NCBI GenBank assembly: GCA_937874195.1
Contig: CALNBM010000093.1
Location: 1 to 8,320 of the forward strand
DNA length: 8,320 bases
DNA from: an uncultured Clostridia bacterium
GTDB lineage: Bacteria > Bacillota > Clostridia > Christensenellales > UBA1242
Direction of reading: 5' to 3'
Shown: positions 5,152 through 8,320 of the stretch, in pieces
Position numbering within the stretch: position 1 is the stretch's first letter
How the letters are laid out: the number at the start of each line of letters is the position of its first letter
Position numbers and translations under genes: made by a program
The notes under the pieces: generated by a model
Seen by the model: the letters and a program-made list of their open reading frames with translations, nothing else
Database searches by the model: none
Told to the model about the DNA's origin: nothing

Positions 5152-7707
5152 TTATTTTAATATCTTTATATTTGTGTCTTTTAGCCTATATATCCTGTTT
5201 CCCTTAATTTGGTTTATTGGTGATTGTTTTGAATAGCGGAAAACTGGAACCGCAGTTGCAACCACGCCGATAAACACACAAACAAGGAAAATAAAAACAA
5301 ACAGTAACGGATTAAACACAATAATATGAAAAGGCATATTCATACTGTTTAACACAACTAAATTTATAATAACCGCCGTTATAACTGACAGTATGCTAGT
5401 AAGCAGTGTGCAAGCAATTATTATTATGCCAATAGTTGTTGAAAATATTGCCGCAATATCTCCACCGCTTGCACCGAGTGAGCGCAATACTCCAATATTC
5501 TTTTTATTATCAATAATTGTTAAAGTAATAAAGTTATAGAACAGTGCCATAGTTAACATGATAGACACTATGGTAAAAATTAAAACCGCCGTTTTGAAAA
5601 TATATACTTTTTCAGAAAATTCAATGATTTCATTCGATGAAGCAGACATCAATGTTGCCTTATAGTTTTTATTCAAATTCTCAAACAATTCGGTTAATTC
5701 TGCCACATTTCTTCCGTCGACAGCTAGCACAACTCCACTAGGCGGAAATTCTATTTGTTTACAAACATCAGGAATAAAGTTTAAATCTGGAAACACAATT
5801 ATCCGTTCAGAAGTATTAATAATTTGCGGAAAGGAATAAAACCTATCAAGATTACCACTTCTAAATCGATGTGACCCGCTTAATTCTTCAACTAATGAGC
5901 TGGATATTAAAATTGCATTATCTGCAAGAGATGTGATTAAAGAGTCATTAGTGTCTCTAAACTTATCAATCTCTGCCCTACTATTATTATATACTTGAAA
6001 AGCAGACCATTTATAAAATGTAACATCTGACAATATTAAATTGTCTTCATCTTCATCTATAATAACAGTATTTTTATTAGTTATAGTAGTATAAATTTCA
6101 TGAAATTTAGGCGCAGCATGAATAACTTTATAAATGTTTTCTTCATTAAACTTATACTGTGCTGAATCTTTATCTAAGTTTTTATAACCAGATTCCACAA
6201 TCGCAGCAATACTAACGGGTGTGTGAGAAACAATATCACTAAACTCATCAATGTTAAATATTTGCAGTTTATTATCAAAATAAAATATCTTTTCACCAAT
6301 TAAACCAGCAAACTCTTCCTCTGTTACAAATGAATTATCTGATTTAACAATTTTAGATGCAAGATAATCGGTGATAACAACTCCTGTATCGAGTGAGGTT
6401 GGATATTGTCCGTGTAATATTTTTTGACCAAACACATTATATCCACCAACTGTATTATTATTTGTAGGTGCGGTCATTTCGATAATACTAGTAATATAAT
6501 TATTTTTAACAAAATCAAGCCTTTGCATTACGCTTTCATCGGTTGTTTCGCTATATTCTAAATACATATTATACGGGTCATCAGTTTCAAAAATCAAAAC
6601 TTCCGAACTACTCATTTCCACATTTTTAGCAAGTGCTTCAAATTTATTATACCCCGCTAACATATAAAGGACAGAACCAAATAAAAGAGAAAAAGATGTT
6701 AAAAGCACAAGCACGATAGTTCGCCATTTGCGCCTACCTGTAACATTTCTAGTTCCTATTCTTAATATATGATTAGTTGAGCATTCAATATAAGTTTGTT
6801 TTTTTGTAAAATTACTAAGTCCGGAATCTTGAATCTCTATTTTGTCTTCTTTTGAGCGTTTTATAATAATATCATTAATAATTCTGCCTTTGCTTAAAGT
6901 TATTGCCCTATCTACATACTTTTCAACAGGTGGGTCATAACTCACACAAACCACTAGCGTTTCTCTAGATATGTCTTTTAATATTGAAAAAACTCTTTCA
7001 GCACTTTCCAGATTAATTTGTCCTGTTGGCTCATCTACAAGTAGTATTTTAGGTGTTTTAACAAGTGCTCTTGCAATAGATACTCTTTGACGCTCTCCAC
7101 CGCTTAACTGCGCAATATGTCGTTTTTCAAAACCTTCCAGCCCTACTTTTGAGAGCACATCATTAATTTGTTCGTCGCTTACATCCATGCCTGCAAAGTT
7201 ACTACCTAGGCGAATGTTTTCCGCCACAGTGAAATCATATAGCAAATTAAAGTCTTGGAACACAAACGCAGTTTGGTTAGCACGCCAATCATCTAAAACA
7301 TTTAAAGATAAATTTTTAAAACTAAGTCCTTCAACAATCATGTCGCCTTTGTCGTAACTATCAAGTGCGCCTAGAATGTTTAATAAAGTACTTTTTCCGC
7401 TACCGCTTTCGCCTTTTAGATACACGAAACCCGTTCGGGGCAAAGTGAATGAAATATCTTCTAGTGCGGTTACTATTTCACTTTTGCTATTAATATAATA
7501 TTTGGTTAAGTTTTTTATTTCTATAAAAGCATCGTCTACTTTAACAGGTTTAAATTTAGGTACAGTGGAAGACTTAGCCTCTTTAAGCGGCTCTTTGGAA
7601 GATAAAGTTTTTGTAGCCTTTTTTGTTGCCAAAGCTTTTGGGGGCGTTAATATATTCTTTTTTGCTCCACTTAAAGTTGTTTTGCTTTTCGGCATGGTAT
7701 TTTCCAT
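5152..7707 (-). CDS. ABC transporter, fused ATPase and FtsX/MacB-type permease
   Basis: The 851 residues form one half-transporter. Residues 1-58 are a Lys/Ala/Thr/Ser-rich tail. The ATPase domain (about 61-280) has Walker A GESGSGKST (99-107), Q-loop Q151 in FQDFNLL, signature LSGGERQR (201-208), and Walker B ILLVDEP with D225 and catalytic E226. The switch position reads VSYDPP, so Y257 replaces the usual His, and the D-loop reads TGQIN instead of TGNLD. The permease has TM1 at about 329-351, an extracellular domain of some 350 residues (352-700), then three helices near 703-730, 755-787 and 797-822. It carries the FtsX-family signature NIGVLRSLGASGGDIAAIF (737-755) and ends in the typical QSPINQIKG. 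This is the four-TM type VII design, which would work as a homodimer in export or mechanotransmission. The substrate cannot be deduced, and no two-component genes are adjacent. Start choice rests on an excellent SD. Confidence 0.92.
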   Translation of the reverse strand: MENTMPKSKTTLSGAKKNILTPPKALATKKATKTLSSKEPLKEAKSSTVPKFKPVKVDDAFIEIKNLTKYYINSKSEIVTALEDISFTLPRTGFVYLKGESGSGKSTLLNILGALDSYDKGDMIVEGLSFKNLSLNVLDDWRANQTAFVFQDFNLLYDFTVAENIRLGSNFAGMDVSDEQINDVLSKVGLEGFEKRHIAQLSGGERQRVSIARALVKTPKILLVDEPTGQINLESAERVFSILKDISRETLVVCVSYDPPVEKYVDRAITLSKGRIINDIIIKRSKEDKIEIQDSGLSNFTKKQTYIECSTNHILRIGTRNVTGRRKWRTIVLVLLTSFSLLFGSVLYMLAGYNKFEALAKNVEMSSSEVLIFETDDPYNMYLEYSETTDESVMQRLDFVKNNYITSIIEMTAPTNNNTVGGYNVFGQKILHGQYPTSLDTGVVITDYLASKIVKSDNSFVTEEEFAGLIGEKIFYFDNKLQIFNIDEFSDIVSHTPVSIAAIVESGYKNLDKDSAQYKFNEENIYKVIHAAPKFHEIYTTITNKNTVIIDEDEDNLILSDVTFYKWSAFQVYNNSRAEIDKFRDTNDSLITSLADNAILISSSLVEELSGSHRFRSGNLDRFYSFPQIINTSERIIVFPDLNFIPDVCKQIEFPPSGVVLAVDGRNVAELTELFENLNKNYKATLMSASSNEIIEFSEKVYIFKTAVLIFTIVSIMLTMALFYNFITLTIIDNKKNIGVLRSLGASGGDIAAIFSTTIGIIIIACTLLTSILSVITAVIINLVVLNSMNMPFHIIVFNPLLFVFIFLVCVFIGVVATAVPVFRYSKQSPINQIKGNRIYRLKDTNIKILK

Positions 7708-7713
7708 TTATTT

Positions 7714-7722
7714 CTCTCCTTT
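7714..7722 (-). promoter_or_regulatory. Ribosome binding site of the ABC gene
   Basis: On the minus strand AAAGGAGAG (7722-7714) lies 6 bases before the ATG at 7707, with the AGGAG core ending 8 bases upstream. It is the strongest SD in the window and selects this ATG over the one four codons later. Confidence 0.85.
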
Positions 7723-7760
7723 AAGCACACATTATATATTAGCATCACATAATTTAAAAT

Positions 7761-7789
7761 ATGTTATCATATTTTGGTGACATTATCAA
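7761..7789 (-). promoter_or_regulatory. Probable promoter of the ABC gene
   Basis: Minus-strand TTGATA (7789-7784, 5 of 6) is followed by 17 bases and TAACAT (7766-7761, 4 of 6), the same -10 as proposed for DUF488. It predicts a start near 7754 and a leader of about 45 bases ending with the SD. A perfect TATAAT at 7736-7731 was judged too close to the SD. Confidence 0.4.
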
Positions 7790-7801
7790 ACGAATGATAA
7801 T
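7782..7801. promoter_or_regulatory. Operator-like inverted repeat overlapping the ABC promoter
   Basis: ATTATCA (7782-7788), six bases AACGAA, then TGATAAT (7795-7801) make a perfect 7-6-7 dyad. It covers the proposed -35 hexamer, the classic place for a repressor or activator site. No regulator gene lies in the window, so the binding protein is unknown. Confidence 0.35.
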
Positions 7802-8080
7802 AGGTTTCTAATCTTTAATCATTTTTAATTCTTACAAATCTTATAAAGCATCAATTATTAATTTTCATGTATTTTATTTTTTTTTGATAAACTTTATTCT
7901 TTTAATAACTTGTATTAGTATTCATAAGTACAACATTTTTATCCGCACTCTAAATTGTATTGATTTTAATGAAATTTTAAATATTAATTATATTTTGTAT
8001 TTTTTTATACTATTTAAACTTTGCAAAAATGTGATATGATGCATTTATTAAAACATGCTTATCATGAAATCTTCTTGCTA

Positions 8081-8288
8081 CTAATTGCCCGGAACCTCAC
8101 AATCTGGACATTTGCCACCTACTAATATTGCGCCACATACCCAACATGTATTTTGTGGTGGTGGATTACATATATCACAATTACTTGGATTAGTATAACC
8201 ATGCCCGCAACAACCATAGTGATTATAGTCTCCGCAATTAGGACAAGGCTCAGCCTCCCACTGAGCATATAAGGTGGCAGTTGAACTG
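8081..8288 (-). CDS. C-terminus of an InlB B-repeat surface protein ending in two zinc ribbons (partial)
   Basis: The minus frame ending at TAG 8083-8081 gives 68 genuine residues, the N-terminal part being lost at the contig end. Residues 3-10, TATLYAQW, are the closing signature of the InlB B-repeat/Listeria-Bacteroides repeat (List-Bact_rpt, PF09479), an extracellular fold. The remaining 57 residues are cysteine-rich: CPNC (15-18), GCCGH (25-29), CDIC (37-40), CWVC (48-51) and CPDC (60-63). The last pair, CWVCGAILVGGKCPDC, has the spacing of a classical zinc ribbon. The first set (CPNC...CDIC with CC and His between) could be a second one. There is no LPXTG motif or C-terminal membrane helix, so any anchor must be N-terminal. 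Beyond 8288 the frame runs into adapter sequence and must not be translated. Binding of zinc is inferred from spacing only. Confidence 0.75.
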
Positions 8289-8320
8289 AGATCGGAAGAG
8301 CGTCGTGTAGGGAAAGAGTG
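8289..8320. other. Illumina TruSeq adapter contamination
   Basis: From 8289 to the end the sequence begins AGATCGGAAGAGCGTCGTGT and continues through GGGAAAGAGTG, all 32 bases identical to the adapter seen in Illumina read 2 (reverse complement of the universal adapter). Its GC content also breaks from the flanking DNA. It is a library artefact at a contig end and should be trimmed. Confidence 0.98.

Larger units (their letters stand above)
7723..8080. other. Intergenic region, 358 bases
   Basis: It contains the ABC-gene promoter and dyad (7761-7801). From about 7802 to 8080 there is only AT-rich sequence, with poly-T runs at 7871-7883 and 7999-8006. I see no ORF, RNA gene or convincing terminator for the zinc-ribbon gene that ends at 8081. 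Confidence 0.5.

Noticed and set aside
7731..7736. Perfect minus-strand TATAAT as the -10 of the ABC gene
   Set aside because: Transcription would start at or within the SD, and the -35 at 17 bases (TTTTAA) is poor. The TTGATA/TAACAT pair further upstream fits better.
1..8320. CRISPR arrays, tRNA or rRNA genes, insertion sequences, defence-system genes
   Set aside because: Reading both strands gave no spaced direct repeats, no tRNA-like cloverleaf with a CCA-type end, no rRNA-like stretch and no intact transposase or nuclease.

Overview
The window is AT-rich (roughly 30% GC by eye) and looks like one end of a metagenomic or draft contig from an uncultured low-GC Firmicutes-type bacterium, plausibly gut-associated. 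The reasons are AGGA-type Shine-Dalgarno sites, a BspA-type leucine-rich-repeat surface protein, an InlB-type B-repeat surface protein and a MacB/FtsX-type ABC exporter. TGA is used as a stop codon (for example at 2977-2979), so this is not a Mycoplasma-type code. No tRNA, rRNA, CRISPR array or intact mobile element was found.

Layout. Positions 1-595 (minus): a nucleotide-kinase-like C-terminal fragment without its P-loop, overlapping by 17 bases the start of an unidentified gene that runs off the left edge. Positions 609-1436 (plus): a small Ada-type metal-binding ORF broken by one extra A in an A6 run, then an intact DUF488 gene. Positions 1789-2979 (plus): a two-SIS-domain sugar-phosphate isomerase resembling GlmS without its glutaminase half. 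Positions 3167-4741 (minus): a type II membrane-anchored BspA-like LRR protein. Positions 4742-5151: a spacer with a possible recombinase relic and a strong bidirectional terminator. Positions 5152-7707 (minus): an ABC ATPase-FtsX permease fusion with its own promoter, an operator-like dyad and a strong SD. Positions 8081-8288 (minus): the C-terminus of an InlB-repeat protein ending in a cysteine-rich double zinc ribbon. Positions 8289-8320 are not biological: they are Illumina TruSeq adapter sequence.

The genes do not form one pathway. Two of the proteins (LRR and InlB-repeat) are probably surface-exposed, the ABC protein spans the membrane, and the SIS protein probably acts on amino-sugar phosphates. 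The left 900 bases look like a decayed or rearranged junction. I see no convincing new multi-gene system. The strongest leads are the ABC ATPase with a Tyr in place of the switch His, the glutaminase-less GlmS-like protein, the InlB-repeat/zinc-ribbon architecture, and the adapter artefact, which would create a false peptide in gene calls.
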